DNA of 22,549 bases. Origin: an uncultured bacterium (lineage in GTDB: Bacteria; Patescibacteriota; Minisyncoccia; Phycocordibacterales; UBA918). Numbering within the stretch: position 1 is the stretch's first letter; every line of letters starts with the position of its first letter. A model generated the notes under the pieces. The model was not told the origin of the DNA. It was given only the letters and a program-made list of their open reading frames with translations, and did no database searches. Location of the stretch: NCBI GenBank assembly GCA_913050645.1, contig CAJXAG010000015.1:1-22549 (forward strand), given 5' to 3'. Shown here one piece after another: positions 1 to 7,098 of this stretch. The position numbers were made by a program, and so were the translations under genes.

Positions 1-52
1 GAAACATGCTGGGAGCATATTTCATCGCGGGGCATTCAGGGACAATGCTAGT

Positions 53-79
53 AAATTTAGGGGTCTGACCCCTAAATTT
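53..79. repeat. Perfect palindrome, copy 1 of a dispersed repeat
   Basis: A 13-bp arm (AAATTTAGGGGTC), one central T, then the exact reverse complement. The inner 25 bp recur identically at 9474-9498. It sits a few bases beyond the stop codon of the minus-strand gene at 84-443, so the RNA hairpin could help end that transcript, although no clear U-run follows. The GGGGTC/GACCCC core resembles short palindromes that accompany IS200/REP-associated transposases, but no transposase is visible here, so that link is only a suggestion. Positions 1-52 hold no gene that I can support; a small hairpin ATGCT-GGG-AGCAT lies at 5-17. Confidence 0.85.
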
Positions 80-83
80 TACA

Positions 84-443
84 TTACATGTCGCAGTTCC
101 CTGCTTGGGTATAGCCTTTTGCTTGTGCGTCTGCTTCAGAGGTGAAAAATACTTTATTTGCTTCCTTAATCTGTGATGCTCCAGGGCACCACAACGCATG
201 GTATTTAGAACCGTTTTTTGACCCCACAAGCTGTCTGCCTTGTACTTCTGATACATTACTCATGTTTATACCATACTCCCCTTCTACAGGCTGTTTTGTG
301 AGGATAACGTTCCCCTGCTGAGCTTCTTGCGGAGGTATCATTGATACCCGCCCTAAACCAAACGAAACAACCGACATAAGTATCAAAAGCAGCGAGTAGA
401 AATAGATGTCTTCACGTAAAAACCGCTTGATAATATTGATCAT
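84..443 (-). CDS. Membrane-anchored protein with Ada-like Cys domain
   Basis: A 119-residue protein. An N-terminal basic stretch (MINIIKRFLRED) leads into one hydrophobic helix at about residues 15-35, then a linker, then a C-terminal domain of about 45 residues. That domain reads VGSKNGSKYHALWCPGA followed later by FFTSEADAQAKGYTQAGNC. The spacing of tyrosine-histidine, Cys, F-x-S-E-x-x-A-x-x-x-GY and the final Cys matches the Ada-type metal-binding fold found at the C-terminus of some secreted nucleases. I infer an outward-facing, anchored small metal- or thiol-binding domain; no enzymatic function can be assigned. The frame stays open upstream to 623, but that part overlaps rpmA on the other strand, so I use the internal ATG at 443, directly ahead of the hydrophobic segment. 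A TATAAT hexamer on the minus strand near 478-483 is a plausible promoter, divergent from rpmA. Confidence 0.7.
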   Translation of the reverse strand: MINIIKRFLREDIYFYSLLLILMSVVSFGLGRVSMIPPQEAQQGNVILTKQPVEGEYGINMSNVSEVQGRQLVGSKNGSKYHALWCPGASQIKEANKVFFTSEADAQAKGYTQAGNCDM

Positions 444-475
444 ATCTTGTATACTTGCCCGCGTTATTCGCAATT

Positions 476-484
476 GATTATACC
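476..484 (+). promoter_or_regulatory. Leaderless promoter -10 of rpmA
   Basis: GATTATACC contains a -10-like TATACC (479-484) that ends 8 nt before the rpmA ATG, with no Shine-Dalgarno sequence in between. TTGCCC at about 455 is a weak -35 candidate with an 18-nt spacer. The reverse strand reads GGTATAATC and probably serves the divergent gene at 84-443. The inferred transcript starts at or within a base or two of the AUG. Confidence 0.5.
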
Positions 485-492
485 TTACTTGT

Positions 493-771
493 ATGTCAAC
501 AAAGAAAGCCGGCGGTACAGCCAAAAACCTGCGAGATTCGCAACCAAAATATCTCGGTGTCAAAAGCGCTGACGGACAGTCTGTAAAGACCGGCCAGATC
601 ATCGTTCGACAGCGTGGTACCAAAATCGAAGCAGGTAAAAACGTTAAAGTAGGAAAAGATCATACTCTTTTCGCAGCATGTGAAGGAAAGGTTGCGTTCC
701 GCAGCATGCGAAAGACTAACTTCAATGGTCAAACAAAGATCAAGAAGGTAGCAGATGTCGTTACAGCGTAA
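493..771 (+). CDS. rpmA: 50S ribosomal protein L27
   Basis: A 92-residue L27, full length for the family. The start MSTKKAGGTAKNLRDS carries the flexible basic N-terminus that reaches the peptidyl-transferase centre. It is followed by the conserved PKYLGVKSADGQ segment, the QRGTK motif and V-G-K-D-H-T-L-F-A. Assembly into the large subunit is its established role. The ATG at 493 is chosen because it gives the standard N-terminus; there is no N-terminal extension that would need Prp-type cleavage as in Firmicutes. In most bacteria rpmA directly follows rplU; here L21 lies about 10 kb away on the other strand. A strong terminator follows at 786-816, so the gene appears monocistronic. Confidence 0.97.
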   Translation: MSTKKAGGTAKNLRDSQPKYLGVKSADGQSVKTGQIIVRQRGTKIEAGKNVKVGKDHTLFAACEGKVAFRSMRKTNFNGQTKIKKVADVVTA

Positions 772-785
772 GCATAACCACACGC

Positions 786-816
786 AAAAAATGACCCAGT
801 TACTGGGTCATTTTTT
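786..816 (+). terminator. Intrinsic terminator of rpmA
   Basis: The stem ATGACCCAG (791-799) pairs with CTGGGTCAT (803-811) around a TTA loop. It is flanked by A6 on the left and T6 on the right, so it works for rpmA and could also work in the opposite direction. Confidence 0.9.
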
Positions 817-830
817 GTTTTATACACCCC

Positions 831-864
831 TAAACCCGCCAAATGGCCTGATTTGGCGGGTTTA
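831..864. terminator. Second strong hairpin between rpmA and the cyclophilin gene
   Basis: A perfect 14-bp stem: TAAACCCGCCAAAT (831-844) pairs with ATTTGGCGGGTTTA (851-864) around a 6-nt loop. It lies between two convergent genes, which fits a bidirectional backup terminator. Confidence 0.75.
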
Positions 865-896
865 ATCACATACTGCACACTTCATCTCATTTTTAC

Positions 897-927
897 AAAA
901 TCCCACAGGTCTTTCCTGCGGGATTTT
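897..927 (-). terminator. Terminator of the cyclophilin gene
   Basis: AAAATCCCACAGG (897-909) pairs with CCTGCGGGATTTT (915-927) with one mismatch. On the minus strand the stem ends in TTTT just after the stop codon of the cyclophilin gene. It is the third tandem hairpin in the 784-950 gap. Confidence 0.75.
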
Positions 928-950
928 AACATTAATTACGGTTCGTCAGT

Positions 951-1676
951 TTAGTTTGTTCTGATGGTGAGAGACTCAATCACCACCGGCTCTACAGGTA
1001 ACCCTCCCGGCTGCACTGCTACTGCTGAGATGGTGTCGACCACATCCATGCCTGCCGTTACTTTTCCGAACACTGGATGCTTCGACATAGGCTGCAGGTC
1101 ATTATCAAAGTCTAAACCAAGGTTGTCGACGGTATTGATGAAGAACTGACTACCACCTGAGTTTGGCTGCCCGGTGTTTGCCATAGAGATACTTCCTCGT
1201 ACATTTGAGAGATTCTCTGCTTTTACAAACTCATCTTGGATCGTGTACCCCGGGCCACCCTGGCCGTACGTTGCAGTGTTATCAGTCTTCGTGTTCGGGT
1301 CCCCTCCTTGAATCATAAAGCCGTCAAGAATACGGTGGAACTTGATACCATCGTAAAAACCTTCCTCTGCGAGCTTAATAAAGTTTCCGGTGGTAATTGG
1401 CATCTGATCTGCAAAGAGTTCGATCTCAAAGACACCTTTGTTTGTTGTAAATACTGCTACTGGATTCATATCATTTGTTGTTGCCATATCGGCTTGATCT
1501 TCTAACGCTTCTTCAAGTACCTCGGGAGCAAGCGGCGCTTCTATCTCAATGGGTGAACCGTCATCTGAACGTAAGAGCTCCGGAGCAGAGCGGTCTCCCC
1601 CCATGATATACAGCAACCCAAAGATCAGTACTCCTGAACCAATAATCACGCCTGCAATTGCTTTTATATTACTCAT
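951..1676 (-). CDS. Membrane-anchored cyclophilin-type peptidyl-prolyl isomerase
   Basis: A 241-residue protein. One N-terminal hydrophobic helix (about residues 5-25) is followed by an acidic linker and a cyclophilin domain from about residue 71 to the end. Cyclophilin signatures are visible: FHRILDGFMIQGGDP with the active-site Arg and the Q-G-G-D loop, GSISMANTG, and GGSQFFIN. The family catalyses cis-trans isomerisation of X-Pro bonds; the anchor places it outside the cytoplasmic membrane, where it probably helps fold exported proteins. The frame opens at a TTG at 1688, but I choose the ATG at 1676 because it starts the anchor and lies 1 nt after the rplI stop (TAG-T-ATG), which suggests translational coupling to rplI. 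The pairing with L9 is not a standard operon. Confidence 0.93.
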   Translation of the reverse strand: MSNIKAIAGVIIGSGVLIFGLLYIMGGDRSAPELLRSDDGSPIEIEAPLAPEVLEEALEDQADMATTNDMNPVAVFTTNKGVFEIELFADQMPITTGNFIKLAEEGFYDGIKFHRILDGFMIQGGDPNTKTDNTATYGQGGPGYTIQDEFVKAENLSNVRGSISMANTGQPNSGGSQFFINTVDNLGLDFDNDLQPMSKHPVFGKVTAGMDVVDTISAVAVQPGGLPVEPVVIESLTIRTN

Positions 1677-1677
1677 A

Positions 1678-2121
1678 CTACTTCGCAACTACCGTTACCG
1701 TCACAAATTCTTCTGTATTACCTGAAGTAAGTCCTACATGGTGCTCACCCACTTCTTTAATCGGCGTTTTGATGTGCACCTGGTCAGCGCGGATTGGAAC
1801 GCCTGTTTTTGTTTCCACTTCTTGTGCAACTGCTTCAGCTTTCAATGCCTGGAACAGATGTCCTTGCTCATTTGCCTCCACTGCAACCTCAAGCGAAACG
1901 TCCTTAACCTTCGCAACTATTGCTGTAAATGCTTCATCAGCTTGTGCCTTAGCAGCTTCATTTGTTGCAGACTGTGCTTGCACCGCTTTTAAGTTTTCTT
2001 GTGTTGCTGGCTTCGCCATACCTTGCGGAATAAGTTTATTCAAACCATATCCGTCAGGTACGGTAACCACATCAAACCGACGTCCAATCTTCGCAACATC
2101 CTGTAGCAGAATTACCTTCAT
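1678..2121 (-). CDS. rplI: 50S ribosomal protein L9
   Basis: A 147-residue L9, normal length. The N-terminal domain reads MKVILLQDVAKIGRRFDVV followed by the G-Y-G-x-N-x-L-I-P motif (Asn-Lys-Leu-Ile-Pro) that binds 23S rRNA. A long helical connector and a C-terminal domain follow. It is usually encoded with rpsF, ssb and rpsR; here it is followed only by a cyclophilin gene. A GTG codon directly precedes the ATG, and I use the ATG at 2121 because it yields the conserved N-terminus. No Shine-Dalgarno sequence is seen. A 7-bp interrupted palindrome and one arm of a 14-bp inverted repeat lie in and just before the start region, so its expression may be regulated there. Confidence 0.95.
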   Translation of the reverse strand: MKVILLQDVAKIGRRFDVVTVPDGYGLNKLIPQGMAKPATQENLKAVQAQSATNEAAKAQADEAFTAIVAKVKDVSLEVAVEANEQGHLFQALKAEAVAQEVETKTGVPIRADQVHIKTPIKEVGEHHVGLTSGNTEEFVTVTVVAK

Positions 2122-2134
2122 CACGTTAGAGATA
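2121..2134. repeat. 14-bp inverted repeat, arm at the rplI start
   Basis: TCACGTTAGAGATA here is the exact reverse complement of TATCTCTAACGTGA at 2298-2311, so the arms are about 160 bp apart. The arm covers the bases just before and including the first base of the rplI start codon. The 2135-2360 stretch between rplI and the next small gene holds no other coding signal that I can see. Confidence 0.7.
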
Positions 2135-2154
2135 GGAAGTGTTAGCGCTTCCTA
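2133..2154 (-). promoter_or_regulatory. Interrupted palindrome upstream of rplI
   Basis: TAGGAAG (2133-2139) and CTTCCTA (2148-2154) form a perfect 7-bp inverted repeat with an 8-nt centre, 12 nt upstream of the L9 start. It overlaps a possible -10 (TATATA on the minus strand at 2158-2153). It could be an operator or a 5'-leader hairpin; the sequence alone cannot tell which. Confidence 0.45.
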
Positions 2155-2297
2155 TATAAAATTCAAATATTTTTAAAATCGACTTCCTGTTTAGATAGCA
2201 ATGTGCATACCGGCACACTTCCGTCTTCACATCTTCACTCTACAAGTAAAACAATCTACAAAACCAAGCTGCATTAGTGACAAAGACATAACGTTAT

Positions 2298-2311
2298 TAT
2301 CTCTAACGTGA
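2298..2311. repeat. 14-bp inverted repeat, distal arm
   Basis: Perfect partner of the arm at 2121-2134. On the plus strand it copies the sequence preceding the rplI AUG, but here it is followed by ATTC instead of a start codon. Confidence 0.7.
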
Positions 2312-2447
2312 TTCATATTCCCTGTTCTACTTATTATAAAGTGCCGATACTATAGCATTTTTGAACTCAGGATGGTAGATTGAGAAAAAGTTCATTACAG
2401 GAGGACAGGTTATATCTTCAGACAACCACACATACAATCCCGAACAC

Positions 2448-2597
2448 ATGAAAACGGTAATCAATTGTGAATACCCAGGCTGTATCGACGTCATTTTGTA
2501 CTACAGCAATGCTACATTCATGTACCTTGGCAATAAACATACTGCACACTGGGACAAAAGTGGCTTTTGGGTAAAAGAATACCAAATTGGTGATTAA
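2448..2597 (+). CDS. Small protein of unknown function, start codon possibly lost
   Basis: From the ATG at 2448 the product is 49 residues (MKTVINCEYPGCIDVILYYS, then an aromatic-rich tail ending KEYQIGD). The stop runs straight into an intrinsic terminator. The same frame stays open upstream without a stop to 2379. There, a strong AGGAGG (2399-2404) lies 7 nt before an ATA codon at 2412, exactly where an ATG would be expected; starting at 2412 would add 12 residues (SSDNHTYNPEH after the initiator). The original start may therefore have mutated from ATG to ATA, or AUA may be used. As an alternative for the 2448 start, TACAAT at 2433-2438 ends 9 nt before it, like the leaderless promoters elsewhere in the window. 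I do not recognise the family. Confidence 0.5.
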   Translation: MKTVINCEYPGCIDVILYYSNATFMYLGNKHTAHWDKSGFWVKEYQIGD

Positions 2598-2623
2598 AAA
2601 ACGCGCCCAACGGGCGCGTTTTC
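2597..2623. terminator. Bidirectional terminator between the small gene and ctpA
   Basis: ACGCGCCC (2601-2608) pairs with GGGCGCGT (2612-2619) with a 3-nt loop. It is flanked by A-rich and T-rich tracts, so it can end both the small plus-strand gene and the minus-strand protease gene. Confidence 0.9.
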
Positions 2624-2664
2624 TTATTTTCTTTGTTATACAGCGCAAAAGTAAGGGTCGGGGT

Positions 2665-3969
2665 CTATTCTCCAGTTTCTGTTTCCTCTTCTGTAGCAGC
2701 TACATACTGTGTAAGCTCTTTATCTCCCTTGAGATACGCTACCGCTGCCTCAAGCTGAGGGTCTTCATCTGCCATAATCTGCTCCGCAGTACGTTTAATC
2801 TCAATATCTGGCTCAAGACCACCCTCAGAGATAGAGGTGCCATCCGGAGTAAACCATCGAGCAATGGTCACCTTCAGTGACGAACCTTCAGGTAGATCAA
2901 CAAGCTCTTGTACTGACCCCTTACCAAAGGTCGTCTCACCAATCAGTGTCGCAACATCGTGCTGAGCGAGTGCTCCTGCAACAATTTCTGATGCCGACGC
3001 AGATCCCCCATTAATCAAAACAACCATTTCTTTTGGTGCAAACTCACGCAATGTCTTTCCACTTGAGCGATAGAGTTCCTCCTCACTACCATCACCAAAG
3101 TTTTCGCGTACCACCACCTCCCCGGCAGGCAAAAAGTACGAAGCAATTGACACCGCACTTTGCAAGAAACCGCCTGGGTTACCTCGTAAGTCAAACACAA
3201 GTTTATCAGCATCGCTACGTGCATATTCGCGCAGTGCCTCCTGCATTTTCATTTCCGCAAGTGCATTAAAGCTATAGAGTGCAATTACGAACACATCACC
3301 GTACTGTTCTGTTTTTACTGTTGGGATAGTGATAATTCCACGCACGACCGGAATCTCCAAGAAGTCAGGCTCTCCCTCACGGTAGACGGTAAGCACTACT
3401 TCAGTCCCCTCCTCTCCGCGCATGCGCTTAACTGCTTCGTTGATAGTCATGTTTTCAGTGCTCACACCATCTATTTTGACAACCGCGTCTGCAGCAAGTA
3501 ACCCTGCTTTCTCTGCTGGTGTGTCAGGCAGTGGTGCAATAACAGTTACTACACCATTACGAATCCCCACCTCCATACCTAAACCGCCAAAGTTCCCTGA
3601 AATATCTTCATCAAACTGCTCCGCATCCGATGGTGGCAAAAAGACGGTATACGGGTCGCCATGACTGCGTACCATACCCTGAATTGCACCATACAAACGT
3701 TCTTCATCTGAAATACGTTCCGTACTGCTTGCTTCCACAAACTTTTCATCCATCAAGTTCCACACACGCCAAAACTCGTCGAGATCCGCTTCATCATCGG
3801 GCGCTGCTGTAGTACCACTAAAAAGTGACAAAATGCCTGACTGAAGATCAGTGTCTTGAGCACTGAGAGATCCAAAATGCACCCCTGAAAAAAAGGCTGC
3901 GACTACCAAAATGAGTGCCAAACCTGCCCCTAAAAAACTTCGTGACCGTTTTCCGTTTTGTTCATCCAT
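2665..3969 (-). CDS. C-terminal processing peptidase, S41 family (CtpA-like)
   Basis: A 434-residue serine protease of the carboxyl-terminal-processing family. A basic N-terminus and one hydrophobic helix (about 11-30) anchor it, so the rest faces outward. A PDZ domain spans about residues 125-210, with a GGLGMEVG carboxylate-binding-type loop. The catalytic domain follows: FDLRGNPGG at about 259-267, GGSASASEIVAG with the probable nucleophile Ser325, and GKGSVQ with the general base Lys350 and Gln354 at the spacing expected for the Ser-Lys-Gln set. Substrates in this organism are unknown; the family trims C-terminal tails of envelope proteins. I reject an upstream in-frame ATG at 4002 because it would overlap the divergent promoter region and add a non-family extension; the ATG at 3969 precedes the anchor directly. 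Confidence 0.93.
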   Translation of the reverse strand: MDEQNGKRSRSFLGAGLALILVVAAFFSGVHFGSLSAQDTDLQSGILSLFSGTTAAPDDEADLDEFWRVWNLMDEKFVEASSTERISDEERLYGAIQGMVRSHGDPYTVFLPPSDAEQFDEDISGNFGGLGMEVGIRNGVVTVIAPLPDTPAEKAGLLAADAVVKIDGVSTENMTINEAVKRMRGEEGTEVVLTVYREGEPDFLEIPVVRGIITIPTVKTEQYGDVFVIALYSFNALAEMKMQEALREYARSDADKLVFDLRGNPGGFLQSAVSIASYFLPAGEVVVRENFGDGSEEELYRSSGKTLREFAPKEMVVLINGGSASASEIVAGALAQHDVATLIGETTFGKGSVQELVDLPEGSSLKVTIARWFTPDGTSISEGGLEPDIEIKRTAEQIMADEDPQLEAAVAYLKGDKELTQYVAATEEETETGE

Positions 3970-4048
3970 AATCTCGTCAATTATTGCACATATGTGCCAC
4001 ATAGCAAAAAGACAACGTGCTACACTTTAGTCATAAACAGACAGTTCC

Positions 4049-4957
4049 ATGATAGAACGCTATGAGCAAAAAAATAGAACGTGGATTGATATAACCAACC
4101 CAAGCACTGAGGAAATTCGCGAAGTGATGGAGGAGGCGTCGTTTCCTGCAGATTTTGCAAACGATCTGACAGTCATGATTCCGCACAGCAAAACCGTCTA
4201 CGAGAAAGGGTCTTTAAAAATTACCCTTGATTTCCCCATTGTGCGCCGAACTGACATCAATCATCCGCATGAAATAAAGTTTATCGTTACAAAAACACAC
4301 TTAGTAACCATTCACTTTGAAGAAATTGAAGCGCTACACCGATTCGGAAAGGAGTTTGAAGTACTGTGTGTTCTAAAGAATGGCAAGCAAGCACCAACCA
4401 CTTCCCTGTTTATCACGATGCTGAACTATCTCTATGATGCAATGTACATCAAGCTCGACTACCTTGAGACAAAACTAAAGGATGTGGAAACAGAAATCTT
4501 CAACGAACATGAAAAAGAGATGGTATTCGAGCTTTCGCAAATCAGTCGTCGTCTCATTTCTTTTAAACAAACCATCGCCTCACACGAAAACGCTCTGAAT
4601 CAGTTGCGTACAGGACTGAGTGTAGCTTTTGGCAAAACACATGAGAATGACGCTGATCATCTTGAAAATCACTACCGTCACCTTACCCGACAGATCTACA
4701 CACTTGACCACACGCTCAATGACCTGCGCGAGACCAACCAAGCACTACTTTCCACAAAGCAGAACGAGACGATGAAAATTTTTACCATCCTTGCCTTTAT
4801 CACTTTCCCACTTACCCTTTTTACATCATTGTTTGGAATGAATACAGTCACCACACCCATTGTGGGAGAAGAGGGGGACTTTTGGATCATCGCAGGCATC
4901 ATGATCCTTGTGTCTATCTTTTTCTTTGCGTACTTCAAATACAAACGCTGGATGTAA
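4049..4957 (+). CDS. CorA-type divalent cation channel
   Basis: A 302-residue protein with the CorA layout. There is an N-terminal cytoplasmic alpha/beta domain to about residue 135, a long helical stalk at about 140-245, and two C-terminal transmembrane helices at about 245-265 and 275-297. The selectivity-filter motif G-M-N lies in LFGMNTV between them, and the protein ends in the basic tail KYKRWM typical of the family. The family forms homopentameric Mg2+ (also Co2+/Ni2+) channels in the cytoplasmic membrane. It is divergent from the ctpA-like gene with an 80-bp gap. TACACT at about 4018-4025 on the plus strand is a possible -10. A very strong terminator follows, so it is probably monocistronic. 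Confidence 0.93.
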   Translation: MIERYEQKNRTWIDITNPSTEEIREVMEEASFPADFANDLTVMIPHSKTVYEKGSLKITLDFPIVRRTDINHPHEIKFIVTKTHLVTIHFEEIEALHRFGKEFEVLCVLKNGKQAPTTSLFITMLNYLYDAMYIKLDYLETKLKDVETEIFNEHEKEMVFELSQISRRLISFKQTIASHENALNQLRTGLSVAFGKTHENDADHLENHYRHLTRQIYTLDHTLNDLRETNQALLSTKQNETMKIFTILAFITFPLTLFTSLFGMNTVTTPIVGEEGDFWIIAGIMILVSIFFFAYFKYKRWM

Positions 4958-4958
4958 G

Positions 4959-4996
4959 AAAAAGCTCGGTGGCACACAGGTGCCACCGAGCTTTTT
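4959..4996 (+). terminator. Terminator after the corA-like gene
   Basis: A perfect 16-bp stem, AAAAAGCTCGGTGGCA (4959-4974) with its complement at 4981-4996, and a 6-nt loop. It ends in T5. Confidence 0.93.
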
Positions 4997-5000
4997 CTTT

Positions 5001-5063
5001 CTACGACTTCGCTCAAAGCACAAATACTCGCTCCGCTCGTGCTTTGCTTTTCGCTTGTCGTAG
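5001..5063. repeat. Nested long hairpin element
   Basis: The outer arms CTACGAC (5001-5007) and GTCGTAG (5057-5063) enclose the inner arms AAAGCAC (5015-5021) and GTGCTTT (5039-5045). The apical loop contains CGCTCCGCTCG. It starts directly after the corA terminator and ends before the cysS promoter. It looks like a palindromic intergenic repeat; no second copy of the whole element is in the window. Confidence 0.6.
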
Positions 5064-5091
5064 TAAAGCCCCTCATCCAATTCGTTTTGCA

Positions 5092-5120
5092 TTTACCCTA
5101 TTCTTACCTTCTGCTACAAT
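5092..5120 (+). promoter_or_regulatory. Leaderless promoter of cysS
   Basis: TTTACC (5092-5097), a 17-nt spacer and TACAAT (5115-5120) preceded by TGC (extended -10). Only 9 nt separate the -10 from the cysS ATG and no Shine-Dalgarno sequence is present, so the mRNA should begin at or next to the start codon. Confidence 0.65.
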
Positions 5121-5129
5121 CTACTAACC

Positions 5130-6587
5130 ATGTTCAAACTCTTTGCCTCAGAATCAAACAACGAAACATTCCCCCCTGTCTTTCTTTTCAACAGCGAATC
5201 ACGCGAGGAAGAAGAGTTCCAACCACTTTCAAAAAAAGGAGTACGTATGTATAGCTGTGGTCCTACCGTCTACGACTACGCACATATCGGCAACCTCCGC
5301 GCATACGTCTTCGCAGATACGCTCAAGCGCGCGCTTGTGTACAACGGGTATCAGGTAAACCACACCATTAACTACACGGACTTTGGCCACCTCACCTCAG
5401 ACGCTGACACCGGTGAAGACAAAATGATGAAGGGGCTTAAGCGTGAAGGACTTGATATCTCCCTTGAGTCTATGCGCGCACTTTCAGACCGATTTATTGC
5501 TGCGTTTGAAACAGACATCGAAGCACTGAACATTCTTCCTCCGTCACAGTTTGCGCGTGCCAGTGAGTATGTCAAAGAGCAGATTACGCTTATCAAAACA
5601 CTCGATGAAAAAGGCTATCTCTACCAAACATCTGACGGTGTGTACTTTGATACGTCAAAGTTTCCAACCTACGGCCGCTTAGGCAACATCGACATAGACG
5701 CACTTAAAGACGGCGCACGCATTGAAACAAACAATGAAAAGAAACATCCGGCTGACTTTGCAGTCTGGAAAAACGGTGCGCTTGGCTGGGACAGCGAATG
5801 GGGTAAAGGGTTCCCTGGGTGGCACATCGAGTGTTCTGCCATGGCGTTCTCTACCCTTGGCAAGCAGATCGACATTCATACCGGTGGCGTTGATAACATG
5901 CCAACTCACCACAATGGAGAGATTGCCCAGTGTGAGAGTGCCACTGGTAAACAGTTCTCGAAGTATTGGATGCACAGCGAACATATTCAAATAGCTGGAG
6001 ACAAAATTGCAAAGTCTGAAGGAAACGGCATTATCCTTAAAGACCTTCTTGATAAGGGATACAGTGGCGCAGACTACCGCTTCTGGCTACTCCAGAGTCA
6101 CTACCGCACGAAGGCAAACTTTAGCTACCAAGCGCTCGATGGCGCAAAGCAGGCGCTGACACGCCTAAAGAAGCTGATGTTCACACAATGGAGCGATGAA
6201 CGCGGTACACTCAATACAGAAAAGCAACTTGAGTTGGTGTCTCTCGTCAACCAAGACCTCGATACACCAAAACTCATCGCATGGATGCACGACATGATTA
6301 AGGACGAGTCGCTCAGCGTAGGAGAGCGTAAGACACTCGTGCTTGAGTGTGACGCACTGCTGGGTCTTGGTCTGGCGGACGACCCCGAAGAAGGACTTAA
6401 AGCGCTTGGGCACATAGCGTTTAATACACTTCCTGAAGATGTGCAAGACATGATTGAACAACGTGAAGTAGCACGTGTTGCTCGCAACTGGACAGAAGCT
6501 GATCACCTACGAGACGCACTGAAACTACAGGGATACGAAGTGACTGATGCCCCAGAAGGTGCTCAGGTAACCAAAATAGAAAAATAG
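5130..6587 (+). CDS. cysS: Cysteinyl-tRNA synthetase
   Basis: A 485-residue class I aminoacyl-tRNA synthetase charging tRNA-Cys. The N-terminal region has MYSCGPTVYDYAHIGN: the first zinc-ligand Cys and the HIGH-like motif, here HIGN. Further on are GWHIECSAMA with the second Cys ligand, the G-G-x-D and THHNGEIAQ segments completing the Zn site that recognises the cysteine thiol, and a KMSKS-loop reading KIAKS in DKIAKSEGN. The C-terminal part is the helical DALR-type anticodon-binding region. Length and domain order are normal. The first 15 residues or so precede the usual start of the fold; the ATG at 5130 is favoured because a -10 hexamer lies 9 nt upstream. A terminator follows immediately. 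Confidence 0.97.
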   Translation: MFKLFASESNNETFPPVFLFNSESREEEEFQPLSKKGVRMYSCGPTVYDYAHIGNLRAYVFADTLKRALVYNGYQVNHTINYTDFGHLTSDADTGEDKMMKGLKREGLDISLESMRALSDRFIAAFETDIEALNILPPSQFARASEYVKEQITLIKTLDEKGYLYQTSDGVYFDTSKFPTYGRLGNIDIDALKDGARIETNNEKKHPADFAVWKNGALGWDSEWGKGFPGWHIECSAMAFSTLGKQIDIHTGGVDNMPTHHNGEIAQCESATGKQFSKYWMHSEHIQIAGDKIAKSEGNGIILKDLLDKGYSGADYRFWLLQSHYRTKANFSYQALDGAKQALTRLKKLMFTQWSDERGTLNTEKQLELVSLVNQDLDTPKLIAWMHDMIKDESLSVGERKTLVLECDALLGLGLADDPEEGLKALGHIAFNTLPEDVQDMIEQREVARVARNWTEADHLRDALKLQGYEVTDAPEGAQVTKIEK

Positions 6588-6595
6588 AAACAAGA

Positions 6596-6621
6596 AAAGC
6601 CGCTGTTGTCACAGCGGCTTT
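6596..6621. terminator. Terminator between cysS and the convergent membrane-protein gene
   Basis: AAAGCCGCTGT (6596-6606) pairs with ACAGCGGCTTT (6611-6621) around a 4-nt loop. The 11-bp stem has A and T flanks and can work in both directions. Confidence 0.85.
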
Positions 6622-6654
6622 AAATCATATCCGAGGAATCTGATTCCGTACTTT

Positions 6655-7008
6655 CTACGCTGTTGCGCAGCGCTCACGATGGAGACGGAGAAACAACGCA
6701 GCCCAGCCCACCACAGCCATAGCTGCAGTAGCGATTTGCGCAATGCGCGCATCTTGATGGATAACGTATGAACCCAACAAGAGACCAATTAGGCCTGTAA
6801 GCATCAAGAAGTGCAGCAGTTGATCTGTCACGGATTCTTCAATACGTGACGGAAAAAGCAGTACCGGCTCACGAAACCGCAGGAACCCAATGCAAACACC
6901 AGGCACAAACGCCCACCATACAGAAACACCAAGTAGCACAGGCACAATACCCATCATAAGTATCGTCGCAAAGACGGTCCACTCAACAGAAGCTCGTATA
7001 CGACCCAT
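6655..7008 (-). CDS. Small multi-pass membrane protein of unknown function
   Basis: A 117-residue hydrophobic protein with about four predicted membrane segments: roughly residues 9-27, 29-43 (weaker), 66-84 and 89-106. A short charged loop between segments 2 and 3 contains FPSRIEESVTDQ. A possible AAGGA lies about 12 nt before the ATG at 7008, so this gene may use a Shine-Dalgarno site. No family motif is recognised and the neighbours (cysS, dnaB) give no functional hint. It is convergent with cysS and divergent from dnaB. The coding call rests on the long consistent hydrophobic pattern and the placement between a terminator and a divergent promoter region. Confidence 0.65.
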   Translation of the reverse strand: MGRIRASVEWTVFATILMMGIVPVLLGVSVWWAFVPGVCIGFLRFREPVLLFPSRIEESVTDQLLHFLMLTGLIGLLLGSYVIHQDARIAQIATAAMAVVGWAALFLRLHRERCATA

Positions 7009-7098
7009 AGCACCAATCCTTTTCCTAAAAAACTCCTGTCACAATAATACACAGATTCTCCCCAAAATCCACAAAACACTACAAAGTAAAATCCGTGG

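Noticed and set aside
444..623. N-terminal extension of the minus-strand gene at 84-443 to give a 179-residue product.
   Set aside because: It overlaps rpmA antisense; the internal ATG at 443 directly precedes the membrane helix and a promoter-like hexamer lies between the two genes.
1658..2176. 172-codon open frame on the plus strand across rplI.
   Set aside because: Antisense shadow of L9, with Ser/Cys/Thr-rich composition and no ribosome-binding site.
2418..2648. 76-codon minus-strand frame over the small gene at 2448.
   Set aside because: It runs through the bidirectional terminator and is antisense to the better-supported plus-strand frame.
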